From NCBI GenBank assembly GCA_001579985.1, contig LRSR01009201.1:1-46720 (forward strand): a stretch of 46,720 nt of DNA, given 5' to 3'. The position numbers and the translations under genes were made by a program. The first letter of the stretch is position 1. Each line of letters begins with the position of its first letter. Shown here in pieces: positions 11,511 to 22,826 of the stretch. The notes under the pieces were generated by a model, which saw only the letters and a program-made list of their open reading frames with translations, ran no database searches and was not told where the DNA came from. The stretch comes from Hypsibius dujardini. Its lineage: Eukaryota; Tardigrada; Eutardigrada; Parachela; Hypsibiidae.

Positions 11511-13272
11511 ATGACTGTCCCCGAAGATCTGCCGTCGGAAGTATTTCCCCCTGCGATTCAGCCGGAAGAAGTTGCAGCTGAGACGCGACTGACATCTTGC
11601 TGGAATCGCATTTCTCCTCGCTTCCGCTCACTTTCCACTGCGTCATGGGCGGTTGGAATTGTGCTTTTTGCGATTTTGGTTGGATCTCTACGACAGGTAA
11701 AGAAGGAAGGCTTGGCGAAATATTTATTGATTTTATTATTCGAGCTATTCAAACAATCAATCAACCGTCCAATTCAATTTGATAGTGTTGTTTAAATACA
11801 TTTAAATGACATTGTATATGGCTTAAAAAGCGACTTTTCATTGTTCATTGCAGACTGATTAATGTGTTTTATATTTTACTTGAATTTCAATATGTTATTT
11901 AAGCAAGAATACAATCTACCAAACACAATGTCGTTTCTGACTAGAAAACTCATCAGTCAATCAACGCACAGATCACATTATCAGCTTAGCTGTCCACTAA
12001 TCAATACATCAATCAATCAACGCACAGATCACATTGTCAGCTTAGCTGTCCACTAATCAATACATCAATCAAGCGTTTCCTCCGTTTGCAGACTGTTCCG
12101 CTGAGTATGGTGAAAACTCCTATGTGCAATATCACATCGCGGGAAGTCCTGTCGGCTATTCATCGAGCCAAGACGTCGTTCTGCAAGGACGAACTGGAAA
12201 AGTTTGGTTGTGCCTTGCAGACGAATTCGATTTATCCGAAAAGCCTGCCGAATCTCTGTCCGGCGGAAAGCACCGGTACGTGTGGTTGATTGATTGATTG
12301 AGCAATCAATTAATGGATTGATAGATATATCGATTGATTGGTTGATTGATTGAGCACTTTTGGCCTGATGTATTTATTTAATACAGTTCTATGCCGCAGT
12401 CGAACAATAAAATTATGAATTTACGAGTAAATTTAATTTTCAATTGGAAGTCAGTTGCTAACTAATTATTTACTAATAATGTTTTTAGATTAATTGTTCC
12501 CATTGTAAAAGTTTCTAATATTTTAGATTAGTGCTTTTAAAACAAAAATGTTGGTGAACTTAATGGAAATATCCAGTCATCTCCCAGAATTTATTCGTGA
12601 AAGTTATTGTTTAGTTATTTTTGTTTCAAATTCTGGCATATAATTGAAAAATGTTTTGCGGAAACTAAATTTTCATTCTGCCGTTGATGTTTCCATACTA
12701 ACCGTCATCTTTTGCTTCTACCTAATGCAGGAGGCGAAGAAGTTCCTGTCAAGCTGGACCATCCTCCCACCATCAGAATCCTTTTCGTCCTGACGGTTCA
12801 CGGCCGGGACAGCCGGCAGATCCGGCGCCTGCTAAAGCTCATCTATCGGAAGGAGCACTACTATCTCATCCACGTCGATCGGGTATGATATTTCTGGAGC
12901 ACTCTGACCTCTAGATGAAGCGTAGTTGGGAAGTCTTTTTGTTGCTTGCAGAGGAGCGAGTACCTTTTTGACGAACTTCTACTGTTGGAAACGGCTAGAT
13001 ACGGGACGTTTCCCAACGTGAAGCTTCTTAGAACTCGACATGCCCCCATTTGGGGTGGTGCCAGCCTGCTGACCACGCTCCTGGATGCTATGCGGTTTGG
13101 ACTGGAGGAAAGCGGCTGGAAGGATTGGGATTATTTCCTGAATTTGAGCGAGTCCGATCTGCCGATCAAGTATGTACCACGAGTTGTTTGCCTCATTCAT
13201 TCTGATGTGCTTGTTAGTTCCTTTTCTGCCTGTGGCTTCGTCTGTATCCATTTGTCTGCCTGTCTGCCTGTT

Positions 13273-13311
<39 letters not shown>

Positions 13312-14011
13312 TTGTCTGTCTGTCTGTCTGTTTGTCTTTGTCTGTTTGTTTGTTTGTCTGTCTGTCTGTCTGCTTGTTTGTCTGTCTGTCTGTCTGTTTG
13401 TTTGTCTGTTTGTTTGTCTGTTTGGCTGTCTGTGCGTCTGTGCATCTGCTTGTCTGTCTGTTTGTCTGTCTTTCTGTCTTATCTGTTTGTTTGTCTGTCT
13501 GTCTGTCTAGTTGTCTCTTTTTTTGGTTGTTTGGCTGCATGTCCCCCTGTTTATATGTCTCTCGGTTGTGATTTATTTCGCCAAATTGACAGGACGAACG
13601 ACGAACTTGTGGAATTTCTATCACGACATTACGGCAAAAATTTTGTGAAATCTAGCGGACTCACCACTGAAAAGTAAGACCAAATGTTTCCATCGGAATA
13701 GTTAAATGTGGATCGCATGGGTCTGATGTCTTGCGTTGCGTGGTTAGGTTTTTCAAAAGGCAAGGCCTGGAAAAATCGTTTTTCGAATGTGAGAACCGTA
13801 TGTGGCGAATGGGGGTACGCACTCTGCCGAGCGGTGTGACCATCGACGGCGGCAGCGACTGGGTGGCGCTTCATCGAGACTTCTGCCAGTACCTCCAGGA
13901 TGATGCTATGGGCGAGTTGCTGATTGGACTGCGCAAGATTTTCAACCACACCTTACTTCCAGCCGAGGTTAAAAATTGTTTTTTATCTTATCTTATCTAT
14001 CTATCTATCTC

Positions 14012-14064
<53 letters not shown>

Positions 14065-16458
14065 CTGTCAGTGTCTGTTTGTCTATTCGTATATGTCTGT
14101 CTGTGTCTGTCTGTCTGTCTGCCTTACAGTCTGCTGGCATGCCATCCTGGCTGTCTTTCTGTCTGGTTGTATGTCGAAATGCCTATTATTTTACATCTGT
14201 TGGTTTACTGGATCCATCTGAGTGTCTGTTTTTGTAGAGTTTCTTCCATACGGTTCTACGTAATAGCCGATTCTGCCACACCTACCACAACAACAACCTG
14301 CGTCTGACCAACTGGAAGCGAAACAAGGGATGCTCCTGTCAGCATAGGCACATCGTTGACTGGTGCGGTTGCTCTCCAAATGTCTTTCGCACGGAGGATG
14401 AAAAGAAGATACTGGTAAGGCCTTGATAATGGTATAGTATGTTGCTCTGCAGACAAGGCGACAGACAGATCACTAGACTAACAGTCAGACAGACAGTCAG
14501 ACAGACATGCAACCAGACAGACAGACAGGTAGGCAGGCGGACAGCCAGAGAGTCAGGCCAATATACTCAGTCAGTGCTCTGATTTAATTAGAACTTTGTA
14601 TCGCAGAGTTATTCACCTAAGCCTATCTTCTTCGCCCGAAAGTTTGACCCCATGGTCGATCTGAAAATCATCAACACAGTGCTAGCCGATCTCGATGAAT
14701 ACCCGCCGGGGATGGTCTTGGCAGACATTCCGGCAACGTGGAATAGGCACTGGCTCAACCTATTTGGTGGCCCCCGGGGAGAGTTTCCATCTGATGCCGC
14801 GAGGTCTCTTTTTGAGGGATTGTCGCAGCTTGAATCTGACCGACGATTGCCGCAAGCAATTGAACTGCTCAAACTCGATCTCACCCCGGACGTGATATTC
14901 GTCCACGCTACTATGAGCTTACACGGTGAACGGCACCTGGTGCTGACACAGGCTTTGCCTTCCTTACTCGGTCCGGAAATCACTGATGATATTCAGGAAC
15001 AAGATTTTGCATTTTCGAGCTCTCATGGGAGGGATGATTTGGTGGAAGAGAGGCTGATTTCTGTGAAGGATCACTTTCGATTGCACGAACCGTTGGTGGA
15101 GGGCAGCCCTGCGAGCCGGATCCTTAACTTACAGGTGTGAAACGCGACGGTAGGTTGTGAACACACTGACAGACAGATAGACACACAGACACACAGACAC
15201 ACAGACACACAGACACACAGACACACAGACACACAGACGGACACACAGACACACAGACAGAAAGACCGATAGAAAGATAGACTGGGAGGCGGACAAACAC
15301 ATTTACATTGGCGCATTTGCTTCTCTACTTTATCAAGTCAGTTATTTTAGGTGTCCACCAATTTCGATGAAAAGGAAGAGATTTTTCGAAATTATGCTTT
15401 CGTTCACGGACCGGACTGTGACCCCGCACTGGCTTACACAGTGTCTGAAGGGCCGGCAGAGTTGTTGTCTGTTGTCTGGATTGACCCCGCTGACGTCGTC
15501 GCAGGATCCTTTGAGGTATGCACGACTTATGAATTCAGCAAGTGCCAATAGCAAGACTGGTCGGTCAGGTCAGGAATTTATTTCTCTCACAGGTAGCGTC
15601 AAAACTGGAGGCTCTTGCAGATTAAGTTAAACGAATTGGTCAAAATGTACAGTAGTTAATAACATATGTACCCTGTTACTTAAATTAAATGAATAAAAAT
15701 AAAAATTATAACAAATTTATCACGTTTCAGTCAAAATTTATTGTAAAATTTGCAAGCGCTAAACCTTTTTTTATGATTCAGCGAAAAGATGTGAAATTGG
15801 GTTTGATTTTGCAATGCCCAAAACGGGCTTGTTTCTTTATTGGCCAGTTTAAAATGACCAACCCAAGCAGTTAAATTAATAGTCTACATTCATTTAAGTT
15901 TAACTAAGTGACATAAAAGTATGAGGTTTTATAAATAAATTTGAAATGTGGAAAATGGCGTTAAGTGATGATGCGATGTCCTGAATGTCTTTTCAGCTAA
16001 ATGTCACAGCAGAATCTCACGTGGGCCTGCACCAGCCGGAATTCCGCAAGCCCCTTCGTCCCGGTGTCTGGAGCGTCTTCCTCATGCACCGATGGAAGCC
16101 CATTGCTCACACCAAATTCCTCATCGTGCCCCTCCTCCCGGCTCCCGGTCAGCTCGATGGCATTCCGGCCGCGGAGAATGCCGGACCGGCCGGGAACGTC
16201 TACATCGTCCACAACTTCACCTCGGTGGCACGGCTGTTCCCCAGTCTGCGTCCGGCCGCTAAAAAGGCAGAAGCCGACCGAAACGCCCGGAAGACTGGAC
16301 AGGAACTGCGTGGATGGATCCGCGGACTGCTGGCGGACTTCTTCATCGTCGAGGATGTCTGCTTCGGGGAGGCGTGCCGAACCACGGAGTGGACGTCGCT
16401 CTACCACGACGACTCGCTCGTTTTTCCGGAAAATGTAATTCCTGATAATGAAGTGTGA
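11511..16458 (+). CDS. XYLT: Protein O-xylosyltransferase (GT14 family)
   Basis: Ten exons: 11511-11696, 12092-12275, 12731-12882, 12952-13169, 13593-13673, 13748-13967, 14238-14414, 14607-15134, 15351-15515, 15997-16458, encoding 790 aa (animal XYLT about 800-960). It transfers xylose from UDP-xylose to Ser in proteoglycan cores, the first step of heparan and chondroitin sulfate synthesis, in the Golgi. It is a type II membrane protein: a cytosolic N-terminus, then a TM anchor at about residues 43-60. Catalytic GT14 matches are [45 protein letters not shown] (DWD at 232-234), [23 protein letters not shown] and DWCGCSPN (388-395). The usual Asp after CSPN is Val here. The C-terminal Xylo_C domain shows [15 protein letters not shown] and [10 protein letters not shown]. 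Introns 4, 6, 7 and 8 carry tetranucleotide arrays. No close paralogue is present in the window. Confidence 0.95.
11957..12073. repeat. Two tandem 56-bp units, XYLT intron 1
   Basis: A unit containing CGCACAGATCACATT and CAGCTTAGCTGTCCACTAAT is repeated in direct orientation with a 56-bp period and almost no differences. Confidence 0.93.
13245..13560. repeat. (CTGT)n array, XYLT intron 4
   Basis: A long run of CTGT/TTTG units lies between exons 4 and 5. It stays open in all plus-strand frames and the minus strand, giving Cys-Leu-Ser-Val or Thr-Asp-Arg-Gln shadow ORFs that are not genes. Confidence 0.93.
13992..14135. repeat. (CTAT)n then (CTGT)n array, XYLT intron 6
   Basis: A short CTAT run leads into a nearly pure CTGT run just downstream of the exon 6 donor (GTTAAA). 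Confidence 0.9.
15163..15265. repeat. (ACACACAG)n array, XYLT intron 8
   Basis: About ten ACACACAG units, an octamer derivative of the CAGA family, flanked by plain CAGA units. Confidence 0.92.
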
Positions 16459-17497
16459 TGAGGACGCGTTTCGTATTCCGTAATTCGCATTGTGATTTTC
16501 GCTGAATGTTTTTATATGCGTTTTTAATTTTATCGACCAGTATTCGGGTCAGTTTTTTCGGGTAGACTTTTGGCTGTTTCGATGTATTCTTGAATTTGTT
16601 GGTTTTTACTCTTTCTCCATAAGAAATATACGATTGTGATGAATACATTACAAGGGCAATGAGTTAGTCAAGCAGAAAGGTTACCTGTTACGTTACCCAT
16701 ACCAACTTCAGGTAACCGTATTTTCTACCAGGGCAAGGGATTGCTAAAAATACAATTAGTCGTCGAATTAGCTTTTTTGGTCGACTAAAAAATTAGTTAC
16801 CAAGGATTTTTAGTTTTGATTTTAATGCGTAATAATTTAGCGTCTCGGCACCGTTACCGATTCCAGCGGTCTCGGTACCGCTACCGCTGGAATCGGTCTC
16901 GGCACCGCTACCGATTCCAGCGGTCTCGGTTGTGATCTTTGAATGCGTGCTGTTTCGTAAAATATTTATCTGTTTCTTAATCTCTATTTCATTAGAGTCT
17001 GTTCGGAGCCGACCGTTAACTCAAGTCTTATCCGTAACTTTGAAGTTAACGTTATAGCGTTAAGTAATGGTGCTTGATCTAGAGACTCTGTTATGTGTTC
17101 GGTGACAAACCATATCCAGACGTTAAAACATCAGCTGATCGGTTCGACCTGAAAATACATGTTTTTCAAGACAATCAATCATTATAACGAATTATTTTCT
17201 GAACTACGCACACTTTGAAATAAATGTCCGGTCGGGGTGAAGCTAAACCGGGATGATCAGGAACCGCCGATACAGGGCAGCAAAAAATGCTGAATGAATT
17301 ATATTCTAAACACAGCTGGTTAAATTACTTTGCGACGGCAGAATTCGGTACATGTAGATGTTAATCGACAATCAGTGTCCGGCACTTCATTGCTTTCAGT
17401 TTTTGGATGAAAATCCAAAATCGGGTGTTTCCAATTGTTACCACTGATTCATCCAATCCCACGGACAGAAACACTAACAACTCAATGGAGCCTTCAT
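16459..17497. other. Convergent 3' spacer between XYLT and the first COQ3-like gene
   Basis: One kilobase with no recognisable coding sequence. It contains a GC-rich inverted/direct repeat cluster at about 16850-16930, listed separately. The rest is unremarkable. Confidence 0.6.
16850..16930. repeat. GGTCTCGGTACCGCTACCG inverted/direct repeat cluster
   Basis: The 15-mer ACCGATTCCAGCGGT is followed after 12 bases by its exact reverse complement ACCGCTGGAATCGGT. A further direct copy follows, with CTCGGCACCGCTACCG between units. It could form a 15-bp hairpin. Confidence 0.88.
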
Positions 17498-19252
17498 CTA
17501 AGCTGCCTCCTTTTTTGCCACTTGGGCATACCAAACGCCGGTGAAGGAGGTCAAAAACCACTGCAAACGCCATGTTAGTCTAGCGGTCAGTCCAATGGGC
17601 AGATATCCGATTAAGTCCTTCATCACGAATCCGTTGCTCCTAAACACCGAGTCGATCTCCTCCGGTTTGATGAATTGATGAAGATGGTGGGTGTTGACGG
17701 GGATGATGGCGACTACGTGTTCCAACCAAGCGATAGCGAAAGCAAGTGCAGAAAGAGTCCGGTTGTTAGTGGTGATGACTACGACTCCACCTATGGACGG
17801 TATGAAGAGTCAGTGCGGCATGCAGGCGTGCAGATATTCAAACAGCTAGACAACGGACCGGTAGGCAGACTGAGGGACAGAAAGGCATACATACTGACGC
17901 AGGCAGGCAGACAGACGGACAAGCAAACAGCCAGGCAAACAGGCAGACAGACGGACGGACAGAAAGACATCCAGACAGACATCCAGACAGGCAAACAGAC
18001 TGATTGACGTATAAACGGGCAGACAGGCGGCAGATAGATAGTCGGACAGACAAAGGTAGATAGTCAGACGGGCAAACAAGCAGGTGTTCAGAAATGTAAA
18101 TGTACTAGTGGGCAAGTATGGGCCTTAAGACCTACCTTCGCGAACCAGCTTCAAGACAAACGGAAGATAACCCATCGGGTCGTCAAGATGCTCTAACAAC
18201 TCGGAGCATACCACCACGTCAAATTCTCCGGCATGCCGGGCACTGAAGTCCTTCACCGATACGTGATGGTATTCCGGGCCCTTCTTTTCGTTACCGCGAG
18301 TTTCCTTCCAATGAGTTTTGGCAGCCAAAACGTCGTACTCGTCTTCTTCAATTCCGACCACGTCCGCACCGCTATCCACGAGAGCTTCCGTCAAAAAACC
18401 ACCGCCACAACCGATGTCACATATTTTTGCACCCTGAAGTGGCGTCTCGCTTTGCAAAACGGCGGATAGCGAAGAAGAATCGACATCTTGCTCCAAGACA
18501 TCTTTGTAGTAGGCTTGAACGATGATTGGAATTCGAACCTGCGAAATAGGACAGTCAGAAACGTTCGCTTTCCATGATTTTTGTCTGTATGTCTAAGTCT
18601 AAACTTTTTCATCTGTTTGTCCGTCCATCTGCCTGTCTGCCTGTTTGTGTGTGTGTGTGTCTGTGTGTGTGTGTGTCTGTCTGTGTGTGTGTGTGTGTCT
18701 GTCTGTCTGTGTGTGTGTCTGTGTCTGTGTGTGTCTGTGTCTGTGTCTGTCTGTCTGTGTGACTGCCTGTCTGCTATTTTAGCTGTTTATATTGCTGGAT
18801 ATATGTCTTGTCTGCCCATCGTATTGTGTGCATGTCTGCTTGTCTAAACCTGCGGTGGGACTCCATCAGTCCGTCCTGCCCCATTTGGCAAGCAAACAGT
18901 GAACTGATCTACGAACCTTGTTCATGGCCTTCAGGCCCTGGAGTGGCGTGATCGGGCTCCACCACTTGTCCATGGCTTCGTTGAGGCGATCCAACTGTTC
19001 CGGACTGACATAGGTCACGTCCACTTCCCTGTCCAGAGCTGCGCCATTCTTCCCGTACGCCCCTCCATTGCTGGTGTCGCGCGAAGGAGAGCGCTTGACT
19101 TTCGGTCGCCACACATATGTCTGGAAGAGCTCCAGCCAAAGACGTAGCGGCAGCCAGGACAGCAGAAAAAGGCGTGAAATCAAACCCTATTAAAAGGAAT
19201 GTGAATTGCAAACTATGTAAAATCTGGAGACAATGGCTTAATGTCTTACCAT
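17498..19252 (-). CDS. COQ3: COQ3/UbiG-like SAM-dependent O-methyltransferase, copy A
   Basis: Coding exons in transcript order: 19252-19250 (start codon only), 19186-18917, 18538-18136, 17790-17498, encoding 322 aa. COQ3/UbiG methylates catechol hydroxyls on polyprenyl intermediates of ubiquinone synthesis, in mitochondria. Seen here: DKWWSPITPLQGLKAMNKVR (the KWW...LhxMNxxR block), SAM motif I ICDIGCGGGFLTEAL, acidic IEEDEYDVL, VVVCSELLEHLDD, VTTNNRT-like strand (VVITTNNRT), and THHLHQFIKPEEI. The N-terminus (GLISRLFLLSWLPLRLW...) is strongly hydrophobic and may be a membrane anchor instead of a cleaved presequence. The start model is unusual: an ATG directly abuts a GTAAGA donor, and the next exon opens in frame after TTTTAATAG. 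It lies in tandem with copy B, about 1.3 kb away, same strand. True COQ3 function is inferred. Confidence 0.83.
17870..18075. repeat. Degenerate (CAGA)n array, intron of COQ3-like copy A
   Basis: CAGA/CAGG/CGGA variants fill most of the 345-bp last intron. Confidence 0.85.
18600..18770. repeat. (CTGT)n grading into (GT)n, intron of COQ3-like copy A
   Basis: CTGT units change into GTGTGTGTCTGT runs. It is the opposite orientation to the array in the last intron of the same gene. Confidence 0.9.
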
Positions 19253-20517
19253 TTTTTGCCTGAATAAACACCTTGCAGGACTAACAAAAACCGTTGGTTG
19301 GAAGATAATAACCGAACAACTTAAAGTCAAACGTTTGAATGTCAGTCATCCGCCGTTCTTTCCTCGAAATGTTTGACGCTTCTTCTCACCGCTGGGAACT
19401 TCTGACTCTGGGTCCGCGGTAGCGATTTCAATCTCCGGCGAGGTCTATCACCACTTAAAATCTCGGTACTATATGCACCGTCTATGACTGCATAGCGAAC
19501 TCACGAACTTGACTGCAAAGTGCAAACCGTCCAATGTCTGGTGCGAAAAACAGGCAGATACGCCGTGAAACAGACAAGTATGATACTGTATTGTAGACAA
19601 CCTCAATCAATGGAGTCCCGGGTGAATGCAGACAAATTCAAGTCTGCTAGGTACAGTAATAAACTCTCGCATATATGATTTCGCGGACAGGCAGACAGAA
19701 AAACAGGCAGCCAGTCAGAAACATAGACAATACACACTGACCGACAAACATTCAGACCCGCAGGCAGACAGACAGACAGACAGAGAGTAACACAGAAAGA
19801 CATGGACGGTATTCACACAGATACTCATCACACCCGTGGTCCGATGGAAAAATGATCACGTGAACAGACAAAAAGACAACTATCCAGGCAGCCAGAAACT
19901 ATTGCTGGTCGGTAGACAGACAGCCCAGAGCTACTGACTGAGAGGCATACAGAGAGACGCAGACAACCGTTGCTCAGACATGGCCGGTGTAAATACAGGC
20001 AGACAAAAGACTGCCATATAGACAGGCATGCGGCTGTCATTCGTGCAGGCAATGTCCAGTCCAGTCAAGTCGTAACTTGTGCCGCTGCAATCATCAGTCA
20101 GACAAATCACAACCAACAAAGTTTACTCCAGCATATATGTATGAATCACATAGACACGTGGCAAAAACCTTGCGCTGATCGAATTAAGCACTTTAATTCG
20201 CGGCTGTGTACAACAGCCATGCAACGAGTGTAATGGCTTAACTCGGTTAGCGCAAGGTTTTTGCCCCGTGTGTAAGTCAGACCGGGGTATACGGTACAAA
20301 CGGAAAGCAAAGTCTAAAAATCACCTTTCACAAATTGTGAATGTCTGTCAGTAAACGAGATGGGGTTTAGTAAAATCTATAATGAGACAAGACGTGCATG
20401 AGCAAGGTTATAATGAGACAAGACGTGCATGAGCAAGGTTCAAACCATGATATGAGAGAAAGTAAATGGACGGAGTCAGTGGGTCGAAAAGGTTCATTCC
20501 AATGGCCTCCCCCGGAA
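19253..20517. other. Spacer between the two COQ3-like genes
   Basis: This spacer holds the promoter side of copy A, sparse CAGA/CAGG repeats (about 19545-20030), the palindromic element at 20153-20272 and two direct 31-bp copies (TAATGAGACAAGACGTGCAT) at about 20380-20441. No gene seen. Confidence 0.6.
20153..20272. mobile_element. Palindromic MITE-like element, copy 1 (120 bp)
   Basis: Terminal inverted repeats of about 35 bp begin (G/C)ACACGTGGCAAAAACCTTG and ACACGGGGCAAAAACCTTG. The short centre has GCTGTGTACAACAG and CGAGTGTAATGGCTTAAC. It encodes nothing. A second copy lies at 42918-43044. It is flanked by TA on both sides. Confidence 0.85.
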
Positions 20518-22036
20518 TCATTCACCGCGTTTGGCCACCATGGCAAAGCCCATTCCGGTCCACGGGGTGGTGGTCCAACGGACACGCTGGGTCGTCAATC
20601 CATCCGGCAGCGGCAACAACCCCAACTTCTTCATCACCTGAAAGGGACCGACGAGTGACGCTAATTATGTGCGCACATAGCTATAAAATGTTTGTTGAAA
20701 TAAAAACTGAATAACTATTTGTGACCAAATTTAAGATTTACTTCAACATAAACTAAAAGTAGACCAAAACATAATGTACTAAAAAAATTAATCAGAATTA
20801 CCTGAAAGTTCATTTTACGGAGGGCGTTTTCGACCTCTTCCGGCTTGACGCACATGTACAACCGATGGAGAAAGCGCGGGACCAGGCCCAGAACGTCTTC
20901 CGGGATAATGATCAGTCCCAAAAGCGACCAGATGGTGCGGTTGATGGTGGTGAAGATGATGCAACCGCCGGGGCGGACCAGTTTGCAGCAGTGAAGCGCG
21001 AAGACCTCCGGATCAGTGACATGTTCGAGGACCTCAGAGCAGATGACCACATCGTAGGTGTTGGCACGATCGGCGGCGAAAGCTTCCACAGATTTGCAGA
21101 TGTACTCCGGTTTGGGTTCCTGAAATGAAAGAAATCCGATGTGAGCAAGTGACTGGGAGTGCAAGAGCGCGCAAACATGCACAGATAGACAGACGGATAG
21201 ACAGACGCGGATAGACAGACGCGGATAGGCACACGCAGAGAGACAGACAGATACCCAGACAGATAGAAAGGCAGGCACGGAGGCACGCAGACAAATGAGA
21301 TAGACAAGACAGAGCTGCTATTACTCGAAAATGAGGAACAGACAGGGAGAGAAAAGAGCAGACACCAACAGAGTAAACAGTCTATTAGAAGAAGGCCAGG
21401 ACAACTGGGTAGACATAAAGACAGAGCTATGCAGACGAAGTCAGACAAGCCGGAGAAAACAGATCAAATCATCCCACCTCCGGGCCATGCCCCATTTCAG
21501 CCCAATGACGAACGGCAATTCCAATCGCAGACGGGATAATATCTGAAAAACCGAAAAGCCCATTTCACTATAAAAAATACGGCGCAAAAGCGAAAACAAT
21601 TTTACCGATGCCTGTGACTGTGGCGCCCCCTTCCGCCAGCGCTTCGGTCAGCAGCCCACCCCCACATCCGACATCGCAAACACGGGCCCCGTGGAGAAAT
21701 TTGGCGTCCGCCTTGATGGTCTCCTCCCAAGACATTTCCAGACCCATCACATCCTTCAGGAAGGCCTCGCCGACCAGCCGGGTCCGGATGGGGTTGAGCG
21801 TCCGCAGGAATCGCATCGGAGAGTGCTCACCCCACCAGTGCTCATGAGCGGCTACCCCTGCAAAGGATTAGTGTAATCGATTTAAATACCAATAATATAG
21901 ATATTTAACAGCAATTAACTTTGAAATGCTTCTTGCAAAAAAAAATTTAAACATGAAGAATCGGAAATAAAGGCAGTAATATGTATTGCCTGTAGGACTG
22001 GCTGACCGAATGAACAAATGCATGTCCGTCTGTCCT

Positions 22037-22079
<43 letters not shown>

Positions 22080-22826
22080 GCCTGCCTGCCTGTCTGGCTA
22101 CTTCCGATGAGGTCTTCAAACTCTGTACTCTGGACCTGAAGTCGAAAACACTTTCCAGTAGATGCCTAAAGATTCCGACGTCCAAATCGATGGCAGCAAC
22201 TTCAAAAATCATTAAAACCCATGTTCTTTTCAACGAAAAAATATTAACGATGATCTGTATTCCCGAAATGAAAAAAACAATCCTACAATGTGAATCGATC
22301 AATCAAGCACAAGTGACAACTCAATCAATCAATAAATCAATCGCCTGTAAGAGCACACCATCAATTACACTGACACTGACTACCTCAACCGCTGGGGAAA
22401 AGTCCATAAAAACAGAATTTTCCCAACAAAACTGAAACTGATTTCAACACTTCCGAAATTCACCTTCCCACAATTTCTTCTGCTCAGCATCCAGTGAAAG
22501 ATCTTTGCTGCCGTTCGACGCCGCATGGTCGCCATTAGCTATTCCTGCTCCATCCACCGCGGCTTTGGTGTACGGGCTCGGACGATCCACCAAGCACAGA
22601 TAGATCTCCTTGATGATGCGCAACGGAATAGTCCACCAAATGAAGACTCGCCGGATGACATTTTCCTACAAAGAAGCGGAAAAGAATAAGCTCAATTAAA
22701 ATGATAAAGCGGAAGTGGCATGCAGTCTTGAGGTCCAATGTAAATGGTTAACTAATCAAACGTCAAATTCAGTCAAGTTCAATAAAAAGTCGCTATCCCG
22801 GCTTCGCTAACCAGCAAACGGATCAT
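20518..22826 (-). CDS. COQ3: COQ3/UbiG-like SAM-dependent O-methyltransferase, copy B
   Basis: Exons in transcript order: 22826-22812, 22665-22464, 21857-21606, 21542-21478, 21119-20802, 20637-20518, encoding 323 aa, nearly the length of copy A. Seen: hydrophobic/amphipathic N-terminus (VIRRVFIWWTIPLRIIKEIY), EHWWGEHSPMRFLRTLN in place of the KWW...MN block, motif I VCDVGCGGGLLTEALAEGG, VVICSEVLEHVTD, VRPGGCIIFTTINRT (very close to COQ3), and KPEEVENALRKMNF. The usual GTH before the FIKPEE helix is replaced (VPRFLHRLYMCVKPEE), so it is more diverged there than copy A. Intron positions differ from copy A, so the duplication is old or one copy lost introns. The first exon (MIRLL) rests on phase and position and is the weakest part. 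Substrate is unproven. Confidence 0.83.
21180..21430. repeat. Degenerate (CAGA)n tract, intron of COQ3-like copy B
   Basis: CAGA units with two GACAGACGCGGATA repeats lie between exons 4 and 5. Confidence 0.75.
22020..22095. repeat. (CTGT)n array, intron of COQ3-like copy B
   Basis: About eleven uninterrupted CTGT units, flanked by CTGC units, in the 606-bp intron between exons 2 and 3. Confidence 0.93.

Noticed and set aside
12946-13677. Long plus-strand frame of 243 codons
   Set aside because: It joins XYLT exon 4, the CTGT intron read-through and exon 5. Clear donor (13170) and acceptor (13592) sites and XYLT homology show the middle is intron.
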